A stretch of DNA of 7,853 bases from an uncultured Bacilli bacterium (GCA_934132925.1 CAKPAL010000035.1:1-7853), one strand, 5' to 3'. Positions 1 to 4,229 are shown, numbered from the stretch's first letter. The notes: generated from the letters alone by a model not told the origin. Numbers and translations: made by a program.

Positions 1-51
1 CATAAAATAATACTATTTTCAATATTCATATTGATATTTTTTATAAAAACG

Positions 52-75
52 AAAAAAGAACTAGTATTTTAGTCC
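52..75 (-). terminator. Intrinsic terminator of the 84-residue gene
   Basis: On the minus strand GGACTA, a six-base loop and TAGTTC (one G-U pair) form a short stem at 75-58 directly after the stop codon. Six U residues follow (57-52), with another U-rich run after a CG. The stem is AT-rich, so termination may be leaky. Confidence 0.65.
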
Positions 76-330
76 TTATTTAGTCTTTTTTGGTTTATTT
101 ATATAACCTGCAAATTTTATTTTAGTAGTAGATTCTGCAAAATGGTTATTTTGATTAGTATTATTTAATTGTACCATTCTAATTGCGGGCATTATATCTT
201 TATCTTGACAATTAGAAATCATATAGGCTTCTTCATCAGTTATTTCTAATCCATTAAAATATTTTAATAATGCTCTACCTAATAAATACATTCTTTCTAT
301 GTATAAATCATTCATTTCTTCTCTTTTCAT
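76..330 (-). CDS. Small conserved-looking protein of unknown function, 84 residues
   Basis: I do not recognise this protein. The frame is open from 351, but I choose the ATG at 330. It has a good Shine-Dalgarno (AAGGGGGGAT) just upstream, and the consensus promoter at 354-381 would start transcription near 347, which leaves the upstream ATG at 351 outside the message. The first half reads as two amphipathic helices (EEMNDLYIERMYLLGRALLK, then EITDEEAYMIS), followed by an Asn-rich stretch and a basic Lys-rich end (NKPKKTK). There is no signal peptide, membrane segment or Cys/His cluster, so a soluble cytoplasmic protein is likely. It is transcribed alone, between its own promoter and a terminator abutting its stop. 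The basic tail could bind nucleic acid, but that is speculation. Confidence 0.7.
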   Translation of the reverse strand: MKREEMNDLYIERMYLLGRALLKYFNGLEITDEEAYMISNCQDKDIMPAIRMVQLNNTNQNNHFAESTTKIKFAGYINKPKKTK

Positions 331-353
331 AATATCCCCCCTTGATGCCATAT

Positions 354-381
354 ATTATAACATATTTTCTATAAAAGTCAA
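354..381 (-). promoter_or_regulatory. Housekeeping promoter of the 84-residue gene
   Basis: The minus strand shows TTGACT (-35, 381-376) and TATAAT (-10, 359-354) separated by 16 bases, a near-consensus sigma-A-type promoter. Start of transcription is expected near 347. The upstream edge touches repeat copy A. Confidence 0.75.
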
Positions 382-459
382 ACAAGATTGTTTGTGAGGA
401 AGACTTATAGGCTTACTCACACCACGGAAAACATAAACTTGTTTATGGTTGAAGTGGCA
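381..459. repeat. Structured intergenic repeat, copy A
   Basis: This shares almost all of its sequence with 3866-3952. The last 49 bases (411-459) differ at only two positions between copies. It folds as a small AACAA/TTGTT inverted pair, then helix 1 (393-398 with 416-421), then helix 2 (CCAC 422-425 with GTGG 454-457) enclosing an internal loop and a perfect CATAAAC/GTTTATG hairpin (432-447). Pair G394-C420 is replaced by A-T in copy B, and C425-G454 becomes a T-G wobble, so the differences preserve pairing. It sits 8 bases after the stop of the small gene at 467. Read on the minus strand, the inner hairpin is followed by four U residues, so it could also end the spoIIP transcript. The family is unknown to me: it could be a small RNA, a 3' UTR element or a palindrome-associated mobile repeat. 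Confidence 0.7.
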
Positions 460-466
460 TATAATA

Positions 467-790
467 TTAATCTTCAACAAAACTACCTAGTACTCTAAAC
501 ATCCCTTCTATTCCTTTTTTTAGAAGGGTATTTACTTTCATAGATACTTTATTAGTACCTTTGGTTAAAGTACTAGTATAATCTTTTTCTGTACTTACTA
601 GATAATCTTCTCTTCGTACATCTTTTCCTTCTTTAACATCTTTTTCAAATCTTTCCATAGCCTCATTAGTCATAATCATTTTATTTTGCAAATTATATTC
701 ATAGTAACCAGTCTTTTCGATAACATAACTTACTACAAATGATAGAAATAAGCATATAAAAACAAACTTACATATCTTTTTCTTATTCAT
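467..790 (-). CDS. Small membrane-anchored protein downstream of spoIIP, YqxA-like by position
   Basis: This 107-residue protein has a basic N-terminus (NKKK), one hydrophobic segment at about residues 7-24 and an extracytoplasmic part of about 80 mostly polar residues. It ends in an amphipathic helix (TLLKKGIEGMFRVLGSF). In Bacillus subtilis spoIIP is followed by yqxA (DUF3679), a protein of similar size with one N-terminal membrane segment and a similar C-terminal amphipathic segment. Position and layout match, but sequence identity by eye is weak, so I leave the symbol empty. Its Shine-Dalgarno AAAGGGGTGA contains the TGA stop of spoIIP and only three bases separate the genes, so translation is probably coupled. 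An envelope role alongside SpoIIP during sporulation is inferred from context. No separate promoter is visible. Confidence 0.85.
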   Translation of the reverse strand: MNKKKICKFVFICLFLSFVVSYVIEKTGYYEYNLQNKMIMTNEAMERFEKDVKEGKDVRREDYLVSTEKDYTSTLTKGTNKVSMKVNTLLKKGIEGMFRVLGSFVED

Positions 791-793
791 AAT

Positions 794-1801
794 TCACCCC
801 TTTATTAGTTGATATAATATATTAGATAAGGCTTCTGTTGTATTTAATACTTCATCAATAGTATTATCTACTCCTCCTACTTCAATTAAAATGGAATTAC
901 CACTTATATCTTGATTATATATTCCATCTACTCCTGGTCCTTCTTTCTTATATATTCCTCTAGATAAACCTTTATAATATTTATTGGCTAATTCATTTAT
1001 TCTACTAGCGGTATTTAAATTTTCTTCATAGTTATCATGTTCTAAGCCTACTACAAAGAGAATTTTGGCATAATTTTTTCCATCAATAGTACAAGTACTG
1101 ATATTTTTATTTATTGAATCGCGGTGAATATCAATAAAATATTTCAAAGAACTATATTTATTTTTTTTATCAAGGATAAAAACTCGTGAAGCTTTATAAC
1201 TACCTGAAGAATTCCAACCATTTAAATTTAAAAAATCAGTCATATTAGTACTTTCCACTATCGTTGATAATCCCCTACTATTGAGTTTTTCTTTAAGAAG
1301 ATATGATGCCATCATAACATTTGGTGTTATTCCATAAATATCTAGATTGGTACTGTTATAATTTTCTAATTGATGAGAATTATAGATATAAATAATGGGG
1401 TTATCGATATCAACAGGATTAGGATCTTCAATATAGGAACTTATTTTTTTTAGTTCTTCTAAATTGCTATAATCATCATTATGTGATACTTCTAGTACTT
1501 TATCATTATTTCCATACATTAGTATTCCTTTATCTAAAATACTACTAGGATTTTTTATATCGATATTGAAGAGAAATTTGGTACTAGTATTCATGATATC
1601 TATTATTTTATGGTCAGTTAATAGATGACTATTACCTCCTTCTAGTAAGAAATTTATAAACTTGGTATTATCTATTTTGGTACTGTTTTTTAATGAGTAA
1701 TAAAAAGTAATAGAAAATATAATATATATTATTATTAGATAGAATAGTGATTTTCTTATTCTTCTTTTACCGGTATTTTTTAATTTCATCTTTCCCTTCA
1801 T
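794..1801 (-). CDS. spoIIP: Stage II sporulation protein P: peptidoglycan amidase/endopeptidase
   Basis: SpoIIP is a membrane-anchored cell-wall hydrolase that acts with SpoIID and SpoIIM to strip septal peptidoglycan and drive engulfment of the forespore. It cleaves the amide bond of the stem peptide and peptide cross-links. Here a basic N-terminus and a membrane segment at about 19-36 precede a divergent linker. The catalytic domain starts near 136. Family landmarks in order are IYNSHQLENY (H143, E146, the HTHxxE-like zinc motif), TPNV (159-162), IDIHRDS (H226), ILFVVGLEHDNYEENL (247-262), RGIY (281-284) and YNQDISGNSILIEVGG (295-310, E307). At 335 residues it is shorter than the Bacillus protein (about 400), mainly in the region between membrane and catalytic domain. 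The ATG at 1801 has GGTGA four bases upstream; an ATG four codons in, behind AAGG, is an alternative. No clean sigma-A promoter is seen in the 69-base gap, which fits sporulation-sigma control. Confidence 0.95.
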   Translation of the reverse strand: MKGKMKLKNTGKRRIRKSLFYLIIIYIIFSITFYYSLKNSTKIDNTKFINFLLEGGNSHLLTDHKIIDIMNTSTKFLFNIDIKNPSSILDKGILMYGNNDKVLEVSHNDDYSNLEELKKISSYIEDPNPVDIDNPIIYIYNSHQLENYNSTNLDIYGITPNVMMASYLLKEKLNSRGLSTIVESTNMTDFLNLNGWNSSGSYKASRVFILDKKNKYSSLKYFIDIHRDSINKNISTCTIDGKNYAKILFVVGLEHDNYEENLNTASRINELANKYYKGLSRGIYKKEGPGVDGIYNQDISGNSILIEVGGVDNTIDEVLNTTEALSNILYQLIKG

Positions 1802-1847
1802 ACTATCACCATTATAAGTATACTCTATTACTTATAAAATAAATGTC

Positions 1848-1874
1848 AAAAAATAAGCATACTGCTATGCTTAT
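1848..1874 (-). terminator. Intrinsic terminator of the rsmE transcript
   Basis: A perfect 9-bp inverted repeat, ATAAGCATA / TATGCTTAT with a four-base loop (1874-1853), overlaps the stop codon of the upstream gene and is followed by a U run on the minus strand. It separates rsmE and its partner from spoIIP. Confidence 0.85.
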
Positions 1875-2620
1875 CTTAAATCTAATCTAAAATTTTTTAA
1901 TTCATCTATAAATTCATCAGTTTCTTCATCATCTGTTATATTGTATATTTTATCTTTTACTTTTAGTAATTCATCATAACTGATGATAGCCTCTTCTTCT
2001 TGCTTTTTTTCAAAATCGGTAAGTTCAATGTTAGATGGCTTCATTTCTTCTTCCATTTTATCTACTATTTCACTAGCAAACTTCATATTATCATTTACTT
2101 CATAATAATCTGGAAGGTCCTCTAGTGGAGATACTGAAGCATCTTCGACTGACATACCTAAACCATTATCATATTTACTAAAATCAAAATCCTCTAATGA
2201 CTCTCTTGCAATATAGTCTTCTTTCTTCTCAATATGAATAGGAGAAGTTTGTTCACGGCCAGACATTTCTCTTAAAACATTTTTTTGATATAAACTTTTT
2301 TCTTGTATTTCTTCTTTAGGCTTTGCTACTGGTTCAGGTATTTCTTGAGTTATCACTGGCTCTTCTTTCTTTTCTTCTTCTAAATTATTTATTTTAATAT
2401 CCTCTACAACATCATTTGAAGTAATAATGCTTTCAGGAATGGTATTTTCTTCAGAATTAGTATCTACTTCTTCTTTTAATAGTTTTATTAGTTTCTTATT
2501 TTTTGATACTAATATGATAGTTAACACTATTAGAAAAAGAAATAAAAAGATTACTATCCAAAAGAAAAAGATACCATCACTAGATAGATTATTATAAAAA
2601 TTATTAAATGAATTTATCAT
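1871..2620 (-). CDS. Single-pass membrane protein with long acidic cytoplasmic tail, unknown function
   Basis: I do not recognise this 249-residue protein. A polar N-terminus of about 16 residues leads into a very hydrophobic segment (about 17-38, rich in Phe, Leu and Ile) followed by Lys-rich SKNKKLIKLLK, so by the positive-inside rule the tail should face the cytoplasm. Residues 50-200 are rich in Glu, Pro and Asp and look disordered. They include two LED motifs (ESLEDFDFSKYD, SPLEDLPDYYEV) resembling motifs in the tails of the two large proteins at 4230-7759. The last 45 residues (ISYDELLKVKDKIYNI to the end) look like a small helical module. Its ATG, with Shine-Dalgarno GAGGTG, lies 17 bases inside the end of rsmE, so it is co-transcribed and probably translationally coupled. 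A scaffold or adaptor role is inference only. Confidence 0.85.
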   Translation of the reverse strand: MINSFNNFYNNLSSDGIFFFWIVIFLFLFLIVLTIILVSKNKKLIKLLKEEVDTNSEENTIPESIITSNDVVEDIKINNLEEEKKEEPVITQEIPEPVAKPKEEIQEKSLYQKNVLREMSGREQTSPIHIEKKEDYIARESLEDFDFSKYDNGLGMSVEDASVSPLEDLPDYYEVNDNMKFASEIVDKMEEEMKPSNIELTDFEKKQEEEAIISYDELLKVKDKIYNITDDEETDEFIDELKNFRLDLR

Positions 2621-3332
2621 TATTACACCTCATACTACTATAAAAATTAAATATTGAAGATACATATATGGCCGCTGTTTCTACTCTGAATACTAGATTT
2701 CCAAATGATACTCTATCATAACCATTTTTACATAATATATCTTCTTCCCTATCACTTAGGCCACCTTCTGGACCTATCACCATTATAATTTTAGCACAAT
2801 CTTCTATCGTTTGTAAATAGTAATTTAGTAGTTTTTCTTTTTCTTTAGTTGAGGCTACTAATTTTAAGTCATAATCTAATTTAGTTAAATCATTAATACT
2901 CATTATATCAGTAATAGTGGGTATAGCTGTTCTCTTTGATTGTTCACTTGCTTCTTTACAGATACTTTCCCATCTTACTTTCTTTTTGGCAAATCTTTCT
3001 TTATCTAATTTTACTATACTTCTTTCTGTACTGACAGGTATTATTTGAGATACTCCTAATTCTGTTAACTTTTGTAATATTAAGTCCATCTTTTGTTCTT
3101 TAACAAGAGCGACTGCTACTATTAGGGATATATTTGATGTTTTATTTTCTGTTTCTTCTCTTTCTACTTTTATATTAAATGGTTCTAAACTAGTTATTTT
3201 ACATATATATAATTTATTATTATAGACTACTTCAATTAGGTCATTGATATTCATTCTCATTACTTTTTTGATATGTCTTATATCGGTATCTTCTAATGAG
3301 AAATCTTTCTTCTTGATAAAATATCTTTGCAT
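2604..3332 (-). CDS. rsmE: 16S rRNA (uracil(1498)-N(3))-methyltransferase RsmE
   Basis: RsmE is a SPOUT-class enzyme that uses S-adenosylmethionine to methylate N3 of U1498 in helix 44 of 16S rRNA in assembled 30S subunits. The N-terminal PUA-like domain carries RHIKKVMRM (19-27). The knotted methyltransferase domain carries KEQKMDLILQKLTELGV (78-94), KEASEQSKR (126-134), GPEGGLS (187-193, cofactor loop) and FGNLVFRVETAA (210-221, matching the usual LGxRILRxETA block). The frame is open from 3383, but the ATG at 3332 is the better start. It has GGAGGG seven bases upstream, gives 242 residues (the usual family length) beginning MQRYFI, and the extended -10 at 3355-3363 would start transcription after the upstream ATG. 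In Bacillus rsmE (yqeU) lies downstream of dnaJ and prmA; here it begins a two-gene transcript. Confidence 0.95.
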   Translation of the reverse strand: MQRYFIKKKDFSLEDTDIRHIKKVMRMNINDLIEVVYNNKLYICKITSLEPFNIKVEREETENKTSNISLIVAVALVKEQKMDLILQKLTELGVSQIIPVSTERSIVKLDKERFAKKKVRWESICKEASEQSKRTAIPTITDIMSINDLTKLDYDLKLVASTKEKEKLLNYYLQTIEDCAKIIMVIGPEGGLSDREEDILCKNGYDRVSFGNLVFRVETAAIYVSSIFNFYSSMRCNNDKFI

Positions 3333-3339
3333 ATTACTT

Positions 3340-3345
3340 CCCTCC
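3340..3345 (-). promoter_or_regulatory. Start-deciding ribosome binding site of rsmE
   Basis: GGAGGG on the minus strand lies seven bases before the ATG at 3332. The upstream in-frame ATG at 3383 has no such site, so this fixes the rsmE start. Confidence 0.85.
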
Positions 3346-3354
3346 GCTCTATCT

Positions 3355-3363
3355 ATTATATCA
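3355..3363 (-). promoter_or_regulatory. Extended -10 promoter of rsmE
   Basis: TGATATAAT on the minus strand is a perfect extended -10 box. The sequence 17 bases upstream (ATGAAA) is a poor -35, as is common for extended -10 promoters. Transcription should start near 3348, giving a 5' leader of about 16 bases. Confidence 0.6.
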
Positions 3364-3446
3364 GAAAAAGAAGAATATTTCATCTACTTTAGTTAATTTA
3401 TTTTTACTACTTTAAATGAATTTTATATAAATTTTATGTTAAACTA

Positions 3447-3475
3447 GTGACTTCTCATCAAAAATTTGATACAAT
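3447..3475 (+). promoter_or_regulatory. Promoter of the plus-strand small RNA
   Basis: GTGACT (-35, 3447-3452) and TACAAT (-10, 3470-3475) are spaced by 17 bases. Transcription should start near 3482. This is the only visible plus-strand promoter followed within about 100 bases by a strong plus-strand terminator. Confidence 0.55.
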
Positions 3476-3492
3476 GTATATGGAAAGAGAAA

Positions 3493-3515
3493 TTACTCAT
3501 AATAAAAATGAGTAA
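3493..3515. terminator. Weak possible 3' end of the minus-strand peptide message / 5' hairpin of the small RNA
   Basis: TTACTCAT and ATGAGTAA form an 8-bp stem with a seven-base loop. On the minus strand a pyrimidine-rich stretch (TTTCTCTTTCC) follows, which could end the peptide message weakly. On the plus strand the same hairpin caps the 5' end of the small RNA. Confidence 0.4.
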
Positions 3516-3557
3516 CGCCTTATTGTCAAAAGGTGTTCTCTCCATGTTTTACATAGA

Positions 3558-3582
3558 GCACCCCCTGAGGGTGCCCTTTTTT
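3558..3582 (+). terminator. Strong intrinsic terminator of the plus-strand small RNA
   Basis: GCACCC (3558-3563), loop CCTGA and GGGTGC (3569-3574) form a GC-rich stem, followed by CC and six T residues (3577-3582). It is the strongest GC hairpin in the window. On the minus strand the U tract would precede the stem, so it works only for plus-strand transcription, although it would still structure the 3' end of the peptide message. Confidence 0.85.
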
Positions 3583-3658
3583 ATTTCCTATGGTTACTAC
3601 TACTTATAAAAAATAGTGTAACTAAAGTTATCCAAGCAAATGCTAGGACAAGCTCCAT
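3581..3658 (-). CDS. Candidate type I toxin: 25-residue hydrophobic peptide
   Basis: This short frame encodes M-E, then LVLAFAWITLVTLFFI (residues 3-18), then a polar basic end (SSSNHRK). One membrane-spanning helix with a charged C-terminus is the build of Fst, TxpA, BsrG and Ldr-type toxins, although I see no sequence match to a named family. Its Shine-Dalgarno AAAGGAGG (3675-3668) lies nine bases before the ATG, close to perfect. A consensus promoter lies about 100 bases upstream and a convergent small RNA covers the message 3' end. It overlaps the 31-codon frame 3695-3600 in another frame. The leader contains CTCCTTT, which can pair with AAAGGAG of this Shine-Dalgarno, so the full message may be translationally closed. 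Toxicity and the toxin role are inference; it could instead be a small membrane regulatory peptide. Confidence 0.5.
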   Translation of the reverse strand: MELVLAFAWITLVTLFFISSSNHRK

Positions 3659-3695
3659 TAGCCAAAACCTCCTTTATAGTAAGTTTTTCTAACAT
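3600..3695 (-). CDS. 31-codon leader frame overlapping the hydrophobic peptide
   Basis: An ATG at 3695 sits seven bases after GGGG within AAGGGGTGATC, which matches the anti-Shine-Dalgarno well, so it is very likely translated. The product (starting MLEKLTIKEVLANGACPSIC) is polar, with two Cys, and is unlike its overlapping partner. The frame runs through the Shine-Dalgarno and start of the 25-residue peptide and ends 58 bases beyond that start. This resembles mok, whose translation is needed for hok. Ribosomes here would melt the leader pairing over the downstream Shine-Dalgarno. The peptide itself may have no function. Confidence 0.4.
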   Translation of the reverse strand: MLEKLTIKEVLANGACPSICLDNFSYTIFYK

Positions 3696-3762
3696 AAGAT
3701 CACCCCTTCCTTAATTTTACTTAAAAAAGGAGAGAACAACCCTTTCGGCGTTACCGTACATC

Positions 3763-3791
3763 ATTATATATTAATATCATTACATAGTCAA
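3763..3791 (-). promoter_or_regulatory. Consensus promoter of the small-peptide message
   Basis: The minus strand shows TTGACT (-35, 3791-3786), 17 bases, and a perfect TATAAT (-10, 3768-3763). Transcription should start at about 3755-3757, so the message begins almost exactly with the GTAACGCC arm of the inverted repeat. Such a strong promoter with no long gene behind it is what first marks the locus as more than spacer. Confidence 0.8.
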
Positions 3792-3865
3792 TGTTTTTTT
3801 GACTATTTTTTTGTTATCTTTGTAATGCCTTATTTTTTAAGTGTTTGCAAGATTTTTACTATACG

Positions 3866-3952
3866 AACAAATAATTGTTTATGATGAAGGCTTTTATCAA
3901 AAGGCTTACTCATACCATGGAAAACATAAACTTGTTTATGGTTGAAGTGGCA
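3866..3952. repeat. Structured intergenic repeat, copy B
   Basis: This is the second copy of the element at 381-459. It shares the AACAA/TTGTT pair, helix 1 (3880-3884 with 3910-3914) and helix 2 (CCAT 3915-3918 with GTGG 3947-3950) around a CATAAAC/GTTTATG hairpin. Its helix-1 loop is longer by several bases and can form its own GCTTTT/AAAAGGC pairing. In the minus direction it lies just beyond the terminator of the three-gene operon and about 75 bases before the -35 box of the small-peptide promoter. It is therefore probably not part of the operon message. Both copies sit next to the end of a minus-strand gene, in the same orientation. Confidence 0.7.
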
Positions 3953-3978
3953 AAAGAAAAAGAAGAATAAATTCTTCT
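3953..3978 (-). terminator. Intrinsic terminator of the coiled-coil operon
   Basis: AGAAGAA and TTCTTCT (3978-3961) with a four-base loop overlap the stop codon of the 80-residue gene. They are followed on the minus strand by a U-rich run interrupted by one C. The stem is AT-rich but placement is typical. Confidence 0.7.
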
Positions 3979-4219
3979 ATAGAGTATTCTCAAATAATGG
4001 AAGTATTTTCTTTAGAGTATCTACTCCTGTTACTTCTTTTAATACTTTATTATTGTTTTCTTCACTTATAGTAACTAATTTATAATTATTTTCAATATCT
4101 GTTTTAGTATCATTTAATTTTGCTATGTAGTAGTAGATAATATCATTATCTGTTACTTTATCTAATACTAGATATTCTTCTCCATTTTCTAGTAATAATA
4201 CTTTATCTATTTCTAACAT
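3977..4219 (-). CDS. Conserved-looking 80-residue protein of unknown function, third gene of the coiled-coil operon
   Basis: The N-terminal half is a run of likely beta strands (KVLLLENGEEYLVLDKV, then IIYYYIAKL). The C-terminal half has a short charged loop and a helix ending LKKILPLFENTL. The layout recalls small DUF1292/YrzB-like beta proteins of Firmicutes (hydrophobic strand, acidic turn, EYxVL), but I cannot assign it by eye. There is no membrane segment or signal peptide. The Shine-Dalgarno AAGGAGG is strong and overlaps the TAA stop of the preceding gene, ten bases away, so it is co-expressed with the two coiled-coil proteins. It may be a partner of those proteins or just a passenger. 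Confidence 0.85.
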   Translation of the reverse strand: MLEIDKVLLLENGEEYLVLDKVTDNDIIYYYIAKLNDTKTDIENNYKLVTISEENNNKVLKEVTGVDTLKKILPLFENTL

Positions 4220-4229
4220 AATAGCCTCC

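Larger units (their letters stand above)
3482..3583 (+). ncRNA. Candidate antisense antitoxin RNA, about 100 nt
   Basis: A plus-strand transcript is predicted between the promoter at 3447-3475 and the terminator at 3558-3582. It begins with a hairpin (TTACTCAT 3493-3500 with ATGAGTAA 3508-3515). It then carries the arm GTAACGCC...GTTCTCTCC (3512-3543), whose two ends recur inverted at 3729-3754, and a small CATG/CATA hairpin before the terminator. There is no plausible plus-strand reading frame. It is fully complementary to the 3' untranslated part of the convergent minus-strand peptide message and ends at that gene's stop codon. The TxpA/RatA and BsrG/SR4 type I systems of Bacillus subtilis have this layout, so an antitoxin role is likely by analogy but not shown. 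Alternatively it is an independent trans-acting small RNA. Confidence 0.5.
3512..3754. repeat. Long-range inverted repeat enclosing the small-peptide gene
   Basis: The left arm (3512-3543) begins GTAACGCC and ends GTTCTCTCC. The right arm (3729-3754) begins GGAGAGAAC and ends GGCGTTAC, so both outer and inner blocks are exact complements (8 and 9 bp) around a variable centre. In a minus-strand message the 5' end can fold back on the 3' end. Equally, the small RNA and the message leader carry the same two motifs. Fold-back of message ends is known from hok and from aapA1 toxin messages. Confidence 0.75.

Noticed and set aside
1..29. Start of a partial minus-strand gene (ATG at 29) running off the left edge
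   Set aside because: No Shine-Dalgarno and only nine codons are visible, so nothing supports it beyond an open frame.
467..1801. Mycoplasma-type genetic code fusing spoIIP with the next gene
   Set aside because: TGG is the Trp codon in the genes checked, long genes contain no in-frame TGA, and the TGA lies within a functional Shine-Dalgarno for a separate start.
1802..1853. Sigma-A promoter for spoIIP from TTGACA after the terminator
   Set aside because: The nearest -10-like boxes (TATACT, TATAAT) are 21 and 27 bases away, outside workable spacing; a sporulation-sigma promoter is possible but I cannot fit it convincingly.
3729..3756. Glycine-riboswitch-like string (ACGCCGAAAGGG) at the start of the peptide message
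   Set aside because: It lacks the GGAGAG stem before it and the CUCUCAGG-AAAAGGAC part after it, and it starts at the predicted transcription start, so the aptamer cannot form.
3447..3791. Fst/par-type locus with direct repeats DRa and DRb
   Set aside because: The long repeats here are inverted, not direct, so they give both RNAs the same rather than complementary sequence. The peptide also lacks Fst-like features.
3870..3920. Hammerhead ribozyme suggested by ATGATGA in repeat copy B
   Set aside because: Copy A lacks the CUGAUGA-like core at the same place and there is no matching GAAA plus cleavage triplet arrangement.
381..3952. CRISPR array suggested by the two similar repeats
   Set aside because: Only two copies about 3.5 kb apart, each with internal helices, and no regular spacers.
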